From positions 1 to 64,000 of the forward strand of contig NZ_MSDV01000025.1 in the NCBI RefSeq assembly GCF_001931485.1: DNA of 64,000 nucleotides, read 5' to 3'. Below the pieces are notes generated by a model that saw only the letters and a program-made list of their open reading frames with translations, made no database searches and was not told the origin of the DNA. The position numbers were made by a program, and so were the translations under genes. The stretch is from Burkholderia sp. SRS-W-2-2016 (lineage in GTDB: Bacteria > Pseudomonadota > Gammaproteobacteria > Burkholderiales > Burkholderiaceae). Below are positions 53,250 to 64,000 of this stretch, piece by piece. Positions within the stretch are counted from its first letter, which is position 1. Each line of letters opens with the position of its first letter.

Positions 53250-54050
53250 TCACTGACCGGCAGCGGCGAGCTTCAACCGCCGCTCGCCGCCGACCGGATT
53301 ACCGTCGTCGTCGATCAGCGCGAAAGCGATCTCCACGTCGTCGCCGGGCACGCCGTGGAGCTTGTCGAACACCACCGACGTGCGGCTCAGCGGAGCCAGC
53401 ATCTCGACCGGCAACGCCTCGTCGGCACCGGCCAGCTTCGCGTGGATCTTGCCGAACGTCGCGTGATACGGCGTCGGGTTATAGATATCGAGCCGCAGCC
53501 GATCCGTGCCGTGCGCGGAAAATTCCAGCCGCCCCGGCAGCGCGTCCGCCTGCTCGCGCAGACCGTCGGGACGCACGAACACCTTCAACTGGGTGCGCAT
53601 CATCACGGTCACCTGTTGCGCGTCGGGTGCTTCGTTGGCGCGCGTGGCCGGAATCTCGTACAGGTTGAGCCAGAACAGCGACTCGCGGTCGGCCGGCAAC
53701 GGCATGCCGGTGTTGAGCAGTCGCAGGCTGGTCTGCTCGCCGCGGTTCATGCGGAAGATCGGCGGCAACGCGATGATCGGCGCTTTCGCGTCCTGCGGCA
53801 CCGAGTCGATCGCGCCGTCGTCGACCCACGCCTGCACGAGCACCGGATAGTCGTTCAGGTTGAACAGCTGTACCGATGTTTCGTTTTCCTTAGCGTGCAC
53901 GATCACGCGCGACACTTCCGGCGTGACGCCGGCAAACGCGGGCGCGATCGTGCCCGCGAGCGGGATGGCCAGCAGCAGCGCGCGGCCTAGACGAACGAAG
54001 CGGTTGAATCCGCCCCGCCCCACAGAAATCATCGCTTTCATCACGTTCAC
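53250..54050 (-). CDS. periplasmic fimbrial chaperone (PapD family), second copy
   Basis: A 266-residue chaperone with a signal peptide (about residues 20-40, ending near PAFAG). The immunoglobulin-like domains carry the family features SRVIVHAKENETSVQLFNLNDYPVLVQAWVDDG, PIFRMNRGEQTSLRLL and LFWLNLYEIPA. It delivers pilin subunits to the usher by donor-strand complementation. It is the last gene of the fimbrial operon and starts with GTG overlapping the adhesin stop (GTGA); ATG at 54041 is an alternative. It may serve the tip protein specifically. Confidence 0.92.
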   Translation of the reverse strand: MNVMKAMISVGRGGFNRFVRLGRALLLAIPLAGTIAPAFAGVTPEVSRVIVHAKENETSVQLFNLNDYPVLVQAWVDDGAIDSVPQDAKAPIIALPPIFRMNRGEQTSLRLLNTGMPLPADRESLFWLNLYEIPATRANEAPDAQQVTVMMRTQLKVFVRPDGLREQADALPGRLEFSAHGTDRLRLDIYNPTPYHATFGKIHAKLAGADEALPVEMLAPLSRTSVVFDKLHGVPGDDVEIAFALIDDDGNPVGGERRLKLAAAGQ

Positions 54051-55438
54051 TGCACCCGTACGATCACCTGCGCGGTCGCGTTATAACGCCCCGCAGTGAC
54101 GTTCGATTTGAACGACTTGAACGTCGCCATGATATTGCGCGTGTAGGTCTTCGTCGTACTGCTCGAACCGGTTTGCGTCGCATCGTTGAGCACCGGGTCC
54201 CAGCCGTCGGCCGCGCCGCCGGTCGTCACGTACTGGTTGGTCAGCAGATTGAGCGCGCTGCCGCCCGGTCGCGACAACGCGACGCCAACGCCGGTCGCCA
54301 CGCTGGGGTCGCTGCCGTAGCCGTCGGACAGCAGATAGGTCACGCCGGTGCCGCTCGTCGTCAGGCCTTCGCTAGTCGCGCTCTGCGCATTGCCGGGCGC
54401 CGCGAGAATACCGAGCGCGGTCTGATTCGCCGCGGTGCCGCTGACGAACGACGACAGCCCCGACGGCGTGGTGCTCTGACACTCCACCCGGATCGTGATC
54501 GGCCGCTGCACCGATTCGCCCGCCTGCAGACGGGAGATCGTCATGGTCGGAAACAGGATCGTCGGCGTGGTGTTCAGTACCGCGCAGGTCGCCGCGCGTC
54601 GCACGATCACGTTGCCGTACGGATTGATCGAGCCGGGCCACGAGCCGTACCAGCCGGAATACACGCTCTTCGAGTCCGCGCCGACAGACAGCCCCGACGA
54701 AATCAGGCTGCCGCTCGCGCCGCCCTTGAACGCGACATAGGCCATCGGCTGCGACTGGCCCCATTTGCCGGTGCCCGAACTCGAACCGCTATTGCAGGCC
54801 GAGCACTGAAACAGTTCGAGCCGGTACTGACTGAAGTTCTTCGCCTTGACGAGAAACCAGCCCTGGCTGTCGGTGTCGAGTCCCGTCAGCGCGCGCGCCT
54901 GGTAGTAGCGCGTCACGTACTGGCCAGTCGTGACGTTGGTCACGCGCGAGACGATGCCCTTGTAATAGCTGGTGTAGGTGCCCGGAATCCCCGAGGTGCC
55001 GCTGATGTCGGTGGCGCCCGCGTAGGTGCTGTCGCCATTGGTCGCGAAGTACTCGTACATCGTGCCGGCGGCATCCGGCGAGCAGCGAAACAGCACCCGT
55101 TCGGGGCTGTACGAACCCACCCCGTTGTTGCCGAGGTTGTACACCGCCGACACTCCGGAGCCGAGCAGCGTGCCATCCGGCACGAACGGCGGCGTATTGA
55201 CGTTGACCGTCATCGGATAGGCATTCGCGCCCGACGTGTCGGTCGAACCGCTCCAGCTGCCGACGACCAGGTTCGCGTCGGTGTAGGAACCCGATGTCGT
55301 CGACGTGGTGCGGCCGGTGATCTTGTAGCAGCCGGTGGCCGCCCACGCGGCGGCCGGCAGCGCGCCGCCGGCCATGATCAGCAGTACTGCGAAGCAGCAG
55401 CGCGCGCCGCGTTGCCATAGTCCGTTGAATCTCGACAT
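54047..55438 (-). CDS. fimbrial tip adhesin-like protein
   Basis: A 463-residue exported protein with a signal peptide ending near AAWA. The N-terminal about 260 residues are Ser/Thr/Gly/Tyr-rich and contain several cysteines (FQCSACNSG), as in receptor-binding lectin-like domains. The C-terminal about 180 residues are pilin-like (CAVLNTTPTILFPTMTISRLQ ... ITIRVECQ ... ATAQVIVRVQ). It probably caps the fimbria. The receptor is unknown. ATG at 55438 is chosen; an in-frame GTG five codons upstream is possible. Confidence 0.82.
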   Translation of the reverse strand: MSRFNGLWQRGARCCFAVLLIMAGGALPAAAWAATGCYKITGRTTSTTSGSYTDANLVVGSWSGSTDTSGANAYPMTVNVNTPPFVPDGTLLGSGVSAVYNLGNNGVGSYSPERVLFRCSPDAAGTMYEYFATNGDSTYAGATDISGTSGIPGTYTSYYKGIVSRVTNVTTGQYVTRYYQARALTGLDTDSQGWFLVKAKNFSQYRLELFQCSACNSGSSSGTGKWGQSQPMAYVAFKGGASGSLISSGLSVGADSKSVYSGWYGSWPGSINPYGNVIVRRAATCAVLNTTPTILFPTMTISRLQAGESVQRPITIRVECQSTTPSGLSSFVSGTAANQTALGILAAPGNAQSATSEGLTTSGTGVTYLLSDGYGSDPSVATGVGVALSRPGGSALNLLTNQYVTTGGAADGWDPVLNDATQTGSSSTTKTYTRNIMATFKSFKSNVTAGRYNATAQVIVRVQ

Positions 55439-55560
55439 ATCCTTATCCGTCACTCGTCGCCCGGTTGTTGTCAGGCGTTGCTCAACTATCGATCACGCCG
55501 CTGTGCCCGCCGCTAGCGGGAGGCGGCCGATGTGGCCACTCGTGTGGCCATTGCCGGCAG

Positions 55561-58329
55561 CTAGTGGCTGCCGCTGCCGCCCGCGTCGTTTAGCGCCTGC
55601 AGCGAACTCGCCGGCGCCACGCAGCGCGCGCCTTCGACCCGAATCAGCGGCGCCTGCCGATCCTCTTTCGCGACCCGATACGGCAGCGAACACGTGCCGC
55701 CTTCGTCGTCGCTCCATTTGATCGTCACCGTGCCCTCTTCTTTCGGCACCCGCGCGTACACCAGGCCGCCCTGTCCAACCACGCCGATCACCGCGCCATG
55801 CGCATCGCCGTCGAGCACGTTCGCGCCGAGCGGCAACGGCGTGCCGTCCGCCTGGGTGGCTTCGATCAGCAGCGCGTGGCCGGTGCGCGTATCGAAGCGC
55901 AGCCGCACGATCGAGCCCGCGTACGGCGCGACCCGCAGCTGATTGGTGGTCAGCTCCGCGTTCTGGTTGATGCCCTTCGCGTCGAGCGCGACGTCGTTGT
56001 ACTGGTACGGCGTCAGCCACGGCACGATCGCGAAACCCCAGCGGTCGATCTTCGCGCCGAGCCCGTTGCGCACCTGCGCACCTTCCGCGCCCTTCGCCTC
56101 GACGACGCCGAACGTATCGCTGACATACGGGCCGAGCGTGAGCCCGCCCGGATGCAGCACCGCCGCGCCGCGCGCATTCACGCCCGCCTGCCAGAAACCG
56201 TTGCCCTGCGAATAGCTGCCGCCGGCGGTGACGCTCGAGAAATTCTTCTGCAGGTTCGCGCTCGCGGTGCGGGCCGCGTTGTCGGTCTGCGCCGACGCGC
56301 TGAGCCCGTAGCTGAGCGTCTTCGCGTCGTCGACGGTGCCGCTCACCGACGCTTGCAGCGAGGTGCCCTGGCGCGTGCCGCTCGCCACGCTGCCCGAGAC
56401 CGACGCGCTATTGCCGAGCGGAATCGAGACCGTCAGCATGTACAAATTCGACGAATCCGCCGACGTCACCGTCGGGCTGTTGCCCGCGACCAGATTCGGC
56501 ATGCCGGTGCTGTACAGCGCGCTCGACTTCTGGCGGATGAACGACAGGTTGTAGCTGATCGCGCGGTAGTGATTGTTGTAGCTGAACTGGAACTGCGTAT
56601 CGCGCGGACGCCCGCCGTAATAGCTGGTCAACGCGCCGGACAGCGACAGCGCGCCGTAATCGCCGAGCGTCTGATTGATGTTAACGGTCGCCTGGTCGCG
56701 CTGCTGGTAGGTCGTCGAACTCCACGCGTCGCCGCGCTCCGCGGCGGCCTGCGAGCCGATCGAATCGAGAAAATCGCGGTAGCCGCGGGTCGAATAGCGA
56801 TAGCCGGCCAGCGCGAGCGTGGTGCCGGTCTGCTGGATCGTGTGGCTGTAGTTGAGCGAGCTGCGCCAGCCGTTGACCGGCTGGCCGTTCGCATCGCGCG
56901 CATTCGACCACGCGAGGTTCGCGCCGAACGCGCCCGCGCGGGTGCCGAGCACCACGCCGCCCAGCACCGACTGGTAGCGATCCGACACGCGCAGGCCGCC
57001 GTTCGCGGTCACGAGGTTGGTCAGCCCGCGCTCGTAAGTCAGATCGACGAACTTCGCGCTGCTGCCCTCGACCTGCCGCACCTGGCCGGCGGTGAAGCTG
57101 TAGTGCGACACGCCTGGCCGCAACGAATTGGGCAGCGCCGAAAACGGCACCGAGAACGTCGAGACCTGGCCATCCGCTTCGACCACCTGAACCGACAGAT
57201 CGCCCTGGTAGCTGGTCGGATTCAGATCGCGGATCGCGAACGGGCCCGGCGCGACCGAGGTCTGGTAGATGATGTTGCCGTTCTGGCTGACGATCACGCG
57301 CGCATTGGTGCGCGCGACGCCGTTGACGACCGGCGCGTAGCCGCGCATCGACTCGGGCAACATGCGGTCGTCGGTTTCGAGGTGCACGCCCGTGTAGCCA
57401 ACCGAACTGAGCAGGTTGCCGCCGGTGAAGCTTTGCCCCAGCGTGATCTGGCTGTTCAGTTGCGGCAGCGGCCGCTCCGCGTACGCGCGGATATTGTTCC
57501 AGCTGCTCTGATGCGCGCCGCCGCTGCCGGACCACGTATAGGCGGCCTGCTCGTGAAAGCGCCACAGCCCGACGTTCAGGCCGGCGTTGATGCCGGTATA
57601 CAGGGAGTCCGAACGAATCCCGTACGACGATGACGTGTACGCGTTGGTGTCGTAGTTGAAATAGGCGGCGGTGGTGCCGGCGTCGAGCTGGCTGAAATCC
57701 ACCGAGCCGCGCGCGACCTGTTTCATCCGTGCCTGCGGGACCGTCAGGTTCAGGCGCAGCCGCGCCTGATCGAAGCTCGCGTTCGCGCCGGGCACGCGTT
57801 CGCTCAGCGCGACGCAGGTGTGATCCGCGGTGGTATCAGCCGCCGCGGGGGCCTGCGCACTGTCCGCACCGGTCTCTTCCGCCGCCGCGCGCACACCGCG
57901 CGCGTCATCGCCTTTGCCGACCAGCACTCCGGCTGCGTCGAGCAGCGTGTCGCTCAGACACGGCTGAACCTGCGCGTTCGCGCTCTTGCGAAATTCGATC
58001 GTGCGCCGCTCGAAGAACACGTCGTTGACGTAGAGGTCCGTTTCATAGGTGCCGGGTTCGGTCGTATTGGCCTTGTTGAAGCGCTCGATATCGGTCACGC
58101 GCAGCGGCGAGCCGAGCAGCAATCGGCTGTCGAAGCGGTACGCGTCGTCGCCGGCCGCCTCGGGAGCATCGCCGGCGCTCGCGCGAGCGGGCTCGCCCGA
58201 TGCCGCCGTCGCGACCGGCGCGGCCTCGACGGCCCACGCGTTGCCGAGCGCCGCGACCAGCAGCGCGAGCGGAACATGGCGCGGCAGGTGTCCGGAGCCG
58301 GACGCGCGCCCCCGTGCACGTACGCCCAC
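55561..58329 (-). CDS. outer-membrane fimbrial usher (FimD/PapC family)
   Basis: A 922-residue usher forming the outer-membrane pore for fimbrial export. The N-terminal domain (YRFDSRLLLG ... RFNKANTTEPGTYETDLYVNDVF) recognises chaperone-subunit complexes. The barrel with plug has RMLPESMRGYAPVVNG and GPFAIRDLNPTSYQGDLSVQVVEADG, and the C-terminal domain carries paired cysteines in GGTCSLPYRV and GARCVAP. The signal sequence begins only at about residue 18, so a shorter start is possible. GTG at 58329 directly follows the chaperone stop codon. Confidence 0.95.
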   Translation of the reverse strand: MGVRARGRASGSGHLPRHVPLALLVAALGNAWAVEAAPVATAASGEPARASAGDAPEAAGDDAYRFDSRLLLGSPLRVTDIERFNKANTTEPGTYETDLYVNDVFFERRTIEFRKSANAQVQPCLSDTLLDAAGVLVGKGDDARGVRAAAEETGADSAQAPAAADTTADHTCVALSERVPGANASFDQARLRLNLTVPQARMKQVARGSVDFSQLDAGTTAAYFNYDTNAYTSSSYGIRSDSLYTGINAGLNVGLWRFHEQAAYTWSGSGGAHQSSWNNIRAYAERPLPQLNSQITLGQSFTGGNLLSSVGYTGVHLETDDRMLPESMRGYAPVVNGVARTNARVIVSQNGNIIYQTSVAPGPFAIRDLNPTSYQGDLSVQVVEADGQVSTFSVPFSALPNSLRPGVSHYSFTAGQVRQVEGSSAKFVDLTYERGLTNLVTANGGLRVSDRYQSVLGGVVLGTRAGAFGANLAWSNARDANGQPVNGWRSSLNYSHTIQQTGTTLALAGYRYSTRGYRDFLDSIGSQAAAERGDAWSSTTYQQRDQATVNINQTLGDYGALSLSGALTSYYGGRPRDTQFQFSYNNHYRAISYNLSFIRQKSSALYSTGMPNLVAGNSPTVTSADSSNLYMLTVSIPLGNSASVSGSVASGTRQGTSLQASVSGTVDDAKTLSYGLSASAQTDNAARTASANLQKNFSSVTAGGSYSQGNGFWQAGVNARGAAVLHPGGLTLGPYVSDTFGVVEAKGAEGAQVRNGLGAKIDRWGFAIVPWLTPYQYNDVALDAKGINQNAELTTNQLRVAPYAGSIVRLRFDTRTGHALLIEATQADGTPLPLGANVLDGDAHGAVIGVVGQGGLVYARVPKEEGTVTIKWSDDEGGTCSLPYRVAKEDRQAPLIRVEGARCVAPASSLQALNDAGGSGSH

Positions 58330-59073
58330 CTAGCGCACCTGGCTGCCACTCTCCAGCGAGCGCTCGAGTTTGCGGATCGCGCCGTAGTCGTCGACGTACT
58401 CGATGCTGACCGAGCGGGCCTGGCTGGCATTGGCACAGCCGCCGCTCAGCGGCCACGTCGCGTCGCCGCGCGGGCTCAGCATGTCGCCCTTGAACGTCGC
58501 GCTCGTCGCGCCGCACGTGACCGTGCCGCTCAGCACCGTCACGTAATAGCCGGCCGGATTGCTCACCGCCAGTTGCGGCGCGCCGCGCTTCGCGTCGACG
58601 CGAAACGTCAGCTTGCCCGGCGCGTCGGCCGCGTTGCCCGCGATCCCGGTCGGCCGATAGAACAGCTTCAGACGGTTTCGCAGCAGGATCAGCATCTGAT
58701 TCTTGTCCGCATACTCGGCGCGCTGCGACGGAATCTGCAGCGTGTTCAGATAGAACACCGATTCGCGGTCCTGCGGCAGTGCGCTGCCGGTGAACATGAC
58801 GCGCACCATCTGCCCGGCCTTCGGCTCGATGCGAAACACCGGCGGCGTCACGACGAACGGCGCATCGGCCTTCTCGGGCGTCGAGTTCGGATCGCCGCTG
58901 TCGATCCATACCTGCATCACGCTCGGGCTATCGTCTTCGTTGGTGAACTGCAGCGATTGCTCGCGCGCATCGCCTGAATAGATCACCCGCGTATGGGGAA
59001 TCACGACACTCGCGGCGGCACTGCCCGACACGAGCGCAAGAAGGAGCGCCAGTACTCGAATTCGCTGGTTCAT
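58330..59073 (-). CDS. periplasmic fimbrial chaperone (PapD family), first copy
   Basis: A 247-residue chaperone with a signal peptide cleaved near SAAA (about 21). Family residues are HTRVIYSGDAREQSLQFTNEDDSPSVMQVWIDSG, VTPPVFRIEPKAGQMVRVMF and LPQDRESVFYLNTLQIP. It folds and delivers the pilin. It is between the pilin and usher genes. The two cysteines in the second domain (TVTCGATS, SGGCANA) may form a disulfide. Confidence 0.94.
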   Translation of the reverse strand: MNQRIRVLALLLALVSGSAAASVVIPHTRVIYSGDAREQSLQFTNEDDSPSVMQVWIDSGDPNSTPEKADAPFVVTPPVFRIEPKAGQMVRVMFTGSALPQDRESVFYLNTLQIPSQRAEYADKNQMLILLRNRLKLFYRPTGIAGNAADAPGKLTFRVDAKRGAPQLAVSNPAGYYVTVLSGTVTCGATSATFKGDMLSPRGDATWPLSGGCANASQARSVSIEYVDDYGAIRKLERSLESGSQVR

Positions 59074-59176
59074 CGGAACACTTTTGAGAAATTCGCGGCA
59101 GCCCCTGCCGCTGGGGAATTAGTTCGTAATGCGAATCGTGCGGGCCGGACAGACCCGCGCGATCGGACTACCTGCG

Positions 59177-59719
59177 TTACTGGTAGCTAACTGAGTACTG
59201 CACGCTGCCCAGCACCGAGCCGGCCGTTGCGCTGCCGGTTTCGGTGATGTACTGGACGCCGTAGTCATAGCTGGCGGAAGTCGCGCCGACCGCGATGCTC
59301 AGACCCGGTGCCGCGTAGCCGTTCACGCCGCTCAGATCGAACGGGGTGCCCGGGGTTTGCGGGTCGACCAGTTGCAGCGCGACGTTGGTGGCCGTGCCGG
59401 TGTTGCCGAGGTTGCCGGCGGTCGTCACCTGATTGCCGACGAACACGGTGCTGGCGGCCTGCGCGGTGGTGGTCGGCGCCATGCAGCCCGACAGACCGAT
59501 CGAGAACGTGGTCAGGCCCGCGGTTTCGCCGGCGGTGGCGAGCGAGGCGGCGGAGACCGTCGGCAGCAGAACGGTGGGATTGGCGGCGTTGCCGTTGATC
59601 GCGACCGAACAGGTCTGATCGGAGACTTCGCCCTGGAAGTTGATGGTGTTGGTGGACGCAGCGAAGCTGAGAACCGGAAGAGTTACCAGCGCGGCTGCGA
59701 GAAGGTGTTTTTTCGACAT
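59177..59719 (-). CDS. major fimbrial subunit (type 1 pilin family)
   Basis: A 180-residue pilin with a signal peptide (1-21, LLAAALVTLPVLSFAA). The mature protein has the typical N-terminal donor strand (TINFQGEVSDQTCSVAING), the disulfide cysteines C37 and C79 (LSGCMAP), and the C-terminal penultimate Tyr (SVQYSVSYQ). It polymerises into the fimbrial shaft. It is the first gene of a five-gene operon, with a leader hairpin just upstream. Confidence 0.95.
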   Translation of the reverse strand: MSKKHLLAAALVTLPVLSFAASTNTINFQGEVSDQTCSVAINGNAANPTVLLPTVSAASLATAGETAGLTTFSIGLSGCMAPTTTAQAASTVFVGNQVTTAGNLGNTGTATNVALQLVDPQTPGTPFDLSGVNGYAAPGLSIAVGATSASYDYGVQYITETGSATAGSVLGSVQYSVSYQ

Positions 59720-59743
59720 GTTTTAGCCTTGGGGGTAGAAAGG

Positions 59744-59764
59744 GTCGCCGCTTTAAGCAGCGAC
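59744..59764 (-). repeat. inverted repeat in the pilin leader
   Basis: GTCGC-C-GCTT-T-AAGC-A-GCGAC is a 21-nt near-perfect dyad (nine pairs, one mismatch) 25 nt upstream of the pilin ATG. It could be a 5' hairpin stabilising the abundant pilin mRNA or an operator. Confidence 0.5.
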
Positions 59765-59908
59765 GCGATTCTGGACTGTCACGCCCCCGACCGAAATAAG
59801 ACAGGTCCGAAACCCCCAAAAGCTGTTTTGTTCTTTATCCGATCCCTTCTCGATAAACGATGCCGATCAACGGTAGCGGCGAAATGCCTCGCTACGTGGA
59901 AGAAAACA

Positions 59909-60109
59909 TCAACATTCGATCCAGTAGCGGATCGTCGGTCCCTGCTGCTCGACCTTGAGCACCCGATAACCGGCGCGGGTCGCGTCGGCGGGAATGCTGT
60001 TGATCGACTGCGGGCAGTCCGCCAGCACTTCCAGCACCTGGCCGCGCGGCAACGCCTGCATCGCTTCGAGCATCGCGACGACCGGATACGGACAGGGCTC
60101 GCCGCTCAT
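59909..60109 (-). CDS. yedF: TusA/YedF-family sulfur-carrier-like protein
   Basis: A 66-residue SirA/TusA-fold protein closest in pattern to YedF: SGEPCPYPVVAMLEAM with the conserved Cys-Pro-x-Pro, then ADCPQSINSIPADATRAGY and GPTIRYWIEC. The family carries persulfide sulfur or modulates redox chemistry; the YedF role is poorly defined. As called from ATG 60109 it lacks the first beta strand usual in the family. In-frame codons just upstream read NDDVDID, matching that strand, but they have no start codon. Confidence 0.85.
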   Translation of the reverse strand: MSGEPCPYPVVAMLEAMQALPRGQVLEVLADCPQSINSIPADATRAGYRVLKVEQQGPTIRYWIEC

Positions 60110-60129
60110 GTCGATGTCGACGTCGTCAT
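60106..60129 (-). other. 7-codon leader frame overlapping the yedF start
   Basis: An ATG at 60129 preceded by GGAG (60141-60144) opens a frame MTTSTST ending in TGA that overlaps the yedF ATG (ATGA). It is out of frame with yedF by one base. It may be a translational-coupling leader, or a one-base deletion may have separated the native start from the gene. Confidence 0.5.
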
Positions 60130-60191
60130 TTCTATTTTTTCTCCTACCCCTGTTGGCGATTTTTTATTTCGCTGACGCTAGCTGCGCGCCA

Positions 60192-60233
60192 TAAAAAAAC
60201 GGTGCGCTCGCCGGGTTACCGGCAATCGCACCG
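60192..60233 (-). terminator. intrinsic terminator of katG
   Basis: On the minus strand ACGGTGCG and CGCACCGT enclose an inner GCCGG/CCGGC stem, followed by a run of seven T (complement of 60193-60199). It lies about 100 nt after the katG stop and upstream of yedF, so it separates the two transcripts. Confidence 0.85.
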
Positions 60234-60328
60234 TTTGGTACCAGGCATCGCTGCCGGGCGAGCGACTAGTGACTAGCGCCGCGCGCCCGGCGACAACTGC
60301 ACGAAAACGGCAGCTGTCACGCTACCGC

Positions 60329-63116
<2,788 letters not shown>

Positions 63117-64000
63117 GTGTCCCAAGCCGCTTCTCACGTCGATTCTCACGCTGAGCTCGCCACCGTCCGGCCCGTCGAATCGCTCGTCGTGCCGGAGCTG
63201 CTCGACGGCCGCGACGGCACCAATCGCGGGGCGCTCGAAAACTCCCAACTGTCGGCCCGCAACGATCTCGACGCGGTGCGCGCATGGCTGTCCAATTACG
63301 CCGACACCAAGACTACCTTCGACAACTACCGCAAGGAAGCCGAGCGGCTGCTGCTGTGGGCGGTCGTGCAGCTCGGCAAGCCGCTGTCGTCGCTAACCCA
63401 TGAAGACCTGCTGCTGTTCAAGGCGTTCATCGCCGATCCGCAGCCGGCCGCGCGCTGGGTGTCGGCCACCGGCGGCAAGTTCGCGCGCGGCGACGAGCGC
63501 TGGCGGCCGTTCAACGGGCCGCTGTCGGCGGCCAGCCAGCGCCAGGCGCTGATCATCCTGAACGCGATGTTCACGTGGCTCGTCAACGCCGGCTATCTGC
63601 GCGGCAATCCGATGGCGCTGCTGCGGCAGCGCGCGAAGCGCTCCGCGCCGCGCGTCACGCGTTATCTGTCGATCTCGCTGTGGGACGAGGTCAAACTGTT
63701 CGTCGAACAACTGCCGCGCGACAGCGATGCGCAACGCGCGTACTACGCGCGCTGCCGCTGGCTGAGCACGCTGTTCTATCTGCAGGGGATGCGCATTTCG
63801 GAAGTCGCCGGCGGGCAGATGGGCCAGTTCTTTCGCCGGCTCGGCGCCGACGGGCAGGATCAATGGTGGCTGGAGACGCTCGGTAAAGGCGACAAGGAGC
63901 GGATCGTGCCGGTGTCGGGCGAGCTGATCCAGGAGCTGCGCAGCTACCGGACCACGAACGGGCTCGCCGCATTGCCGGGCCGCTCCGAGGACACCCCGCT
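63117..64000 (+). CDS. tyrosine recombinase/integrase, cut by the window end
   Basis: The frame starts with GTG at 63117 (AAGGAG upstream) and is open to the last base, giving 295 codons without a stop. Residues about 50-165 form a SAM-like core-binding domain (LDAVRAWLSNYADTKTTFDNYRKEAERLLLW). The catalytic domain begins near 180 and shows the first catalytic Arg in YLQGMRISEVAGG and the beta-hairpin Lys in LGKGDKERIVPVSGE. The H-x-x-R box and nucleophilic Tyr lie beyond the window. It may be a phage or genomic-island integrase or a resident recombinase; no attachment site is visible. Confidence 0.9.
   Translation, partial: MSQAASHVDSHAELATVRPVESLVVPELLDGRDGTNRGALENSQLSARNDLDAVRAWLSNYADTKTTFDNYRKEAERLLLWAVVQLGKPLSSLTHEDLLLFKAFIADPQPAARWVSATGGKFARGDERWRPFNGPLSAASQRQALIILNAMFTWLVNAGYLRGNPMALLRQRAKRSAPRVTRYLSISLWDEVKLFVEQLPRDSDAQRAYYARCRWLSTLFYLQGMRISEVAGGQMGQFFRRLGADGQDQWWLETLGKGDKERIVPVSGELIQELRSYRTTNGLAALPGRSEDTP

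Overview
The window is GC-rich DNA with tightly packed genes, strong third-position G/C bias and AGGAG-type ribosome binding sites. Gene content (assimilatory nitrate operon, fused indolepyruvate ferredoxin oxidoreductase, FabV, Tam, D-apiose operon with a RuBisCO-like protein, chaperone-usher fimbriae) points to a betaproteobacterium, most likely Burkholderiaceae (Paraburkholderia/Burkholderia). The genus is an inference from gene content, not from a marker gene.

Layout. 1-9544: nitrate assimilation. nirB, nirD and a fused nitrate reductase-flavoprotein reductase lie behind a sigma-54 promoter, two NtrC-like sites and a leader with three 22-nt-spaced repeats and an intrinsic terminator. A nitrate transporter follows with its own sigma-54 promoter. 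9599-25650: mixed housekeeping and accessory genes: SRPBCC/ArsR pair, tam and LysR, a GST, a RES-Xre toxin-antitoxin pair, a small exported protein, fabV, a class A penicillin-binding protein, an ACS-type transporter, a lipoprotein, a cupin, azoR, a KfrA-like protein, a VapC/AbrB pair and an EthD protein. 25774-30326: fused indolepyruvate oxidoreductase with a divergent LysR gene.

30354-37154: a quinoprotein alcohol-oxidation module. An AcoR-like sigma-54 activator sits between pqqA-pqqD (leftward) and an alcohol dehydrogenase gene (rightward). Each flank has a sigma-54 -24/-12 promoter, and both upstream regions share the 11-mer CGATGCAACAC. The dehydrogenase carries the extra Asp two residues after the catalytic Asp (W-D-Y-D), the signature of lanthanide-dependent enzymes. 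It is followed by a MxaJ/XoxJ-like binding protein fused to cytochrome c, and then by a Tat-exported HiPIP, so a complete periplasmic electron path can be proposed. pqqB, pqqC and pqqE are not in the window.

37183-52942: a D-apiose catabolic locus. One leftward run holds a RuBisCO-like protein, a sugar ABC importer with a DUF2291 lipoprotein, D-apiose dehydrogenase and the lactonase. A second leftward run holds an M14-family hydrolase, an ACS transporter, D-apionate oxidoisomerase, a DUF1537 kinase and a GntR regulator. A LysR regulator sits between them with a perfect T-N11-A dyad. The expected route is D-apiose to apionolactone to apionate to 3-oxo-isoapionate to its 4-phosphate, with the RuBisCO-like protein cleaving the last compound.

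53250-64000: a five-gene chaperone-usher fimbrial operon (pilin, chaperone, usher, tip adhesin, second chaperone), yedF with an odd start region, katG with an intrinsic terminator and an OxyR-like tandem site, and the first 295 codons of a tyrosine recombinase running off the window. I found no tRNA, rRNA, CRISPR array or insertion sequence.
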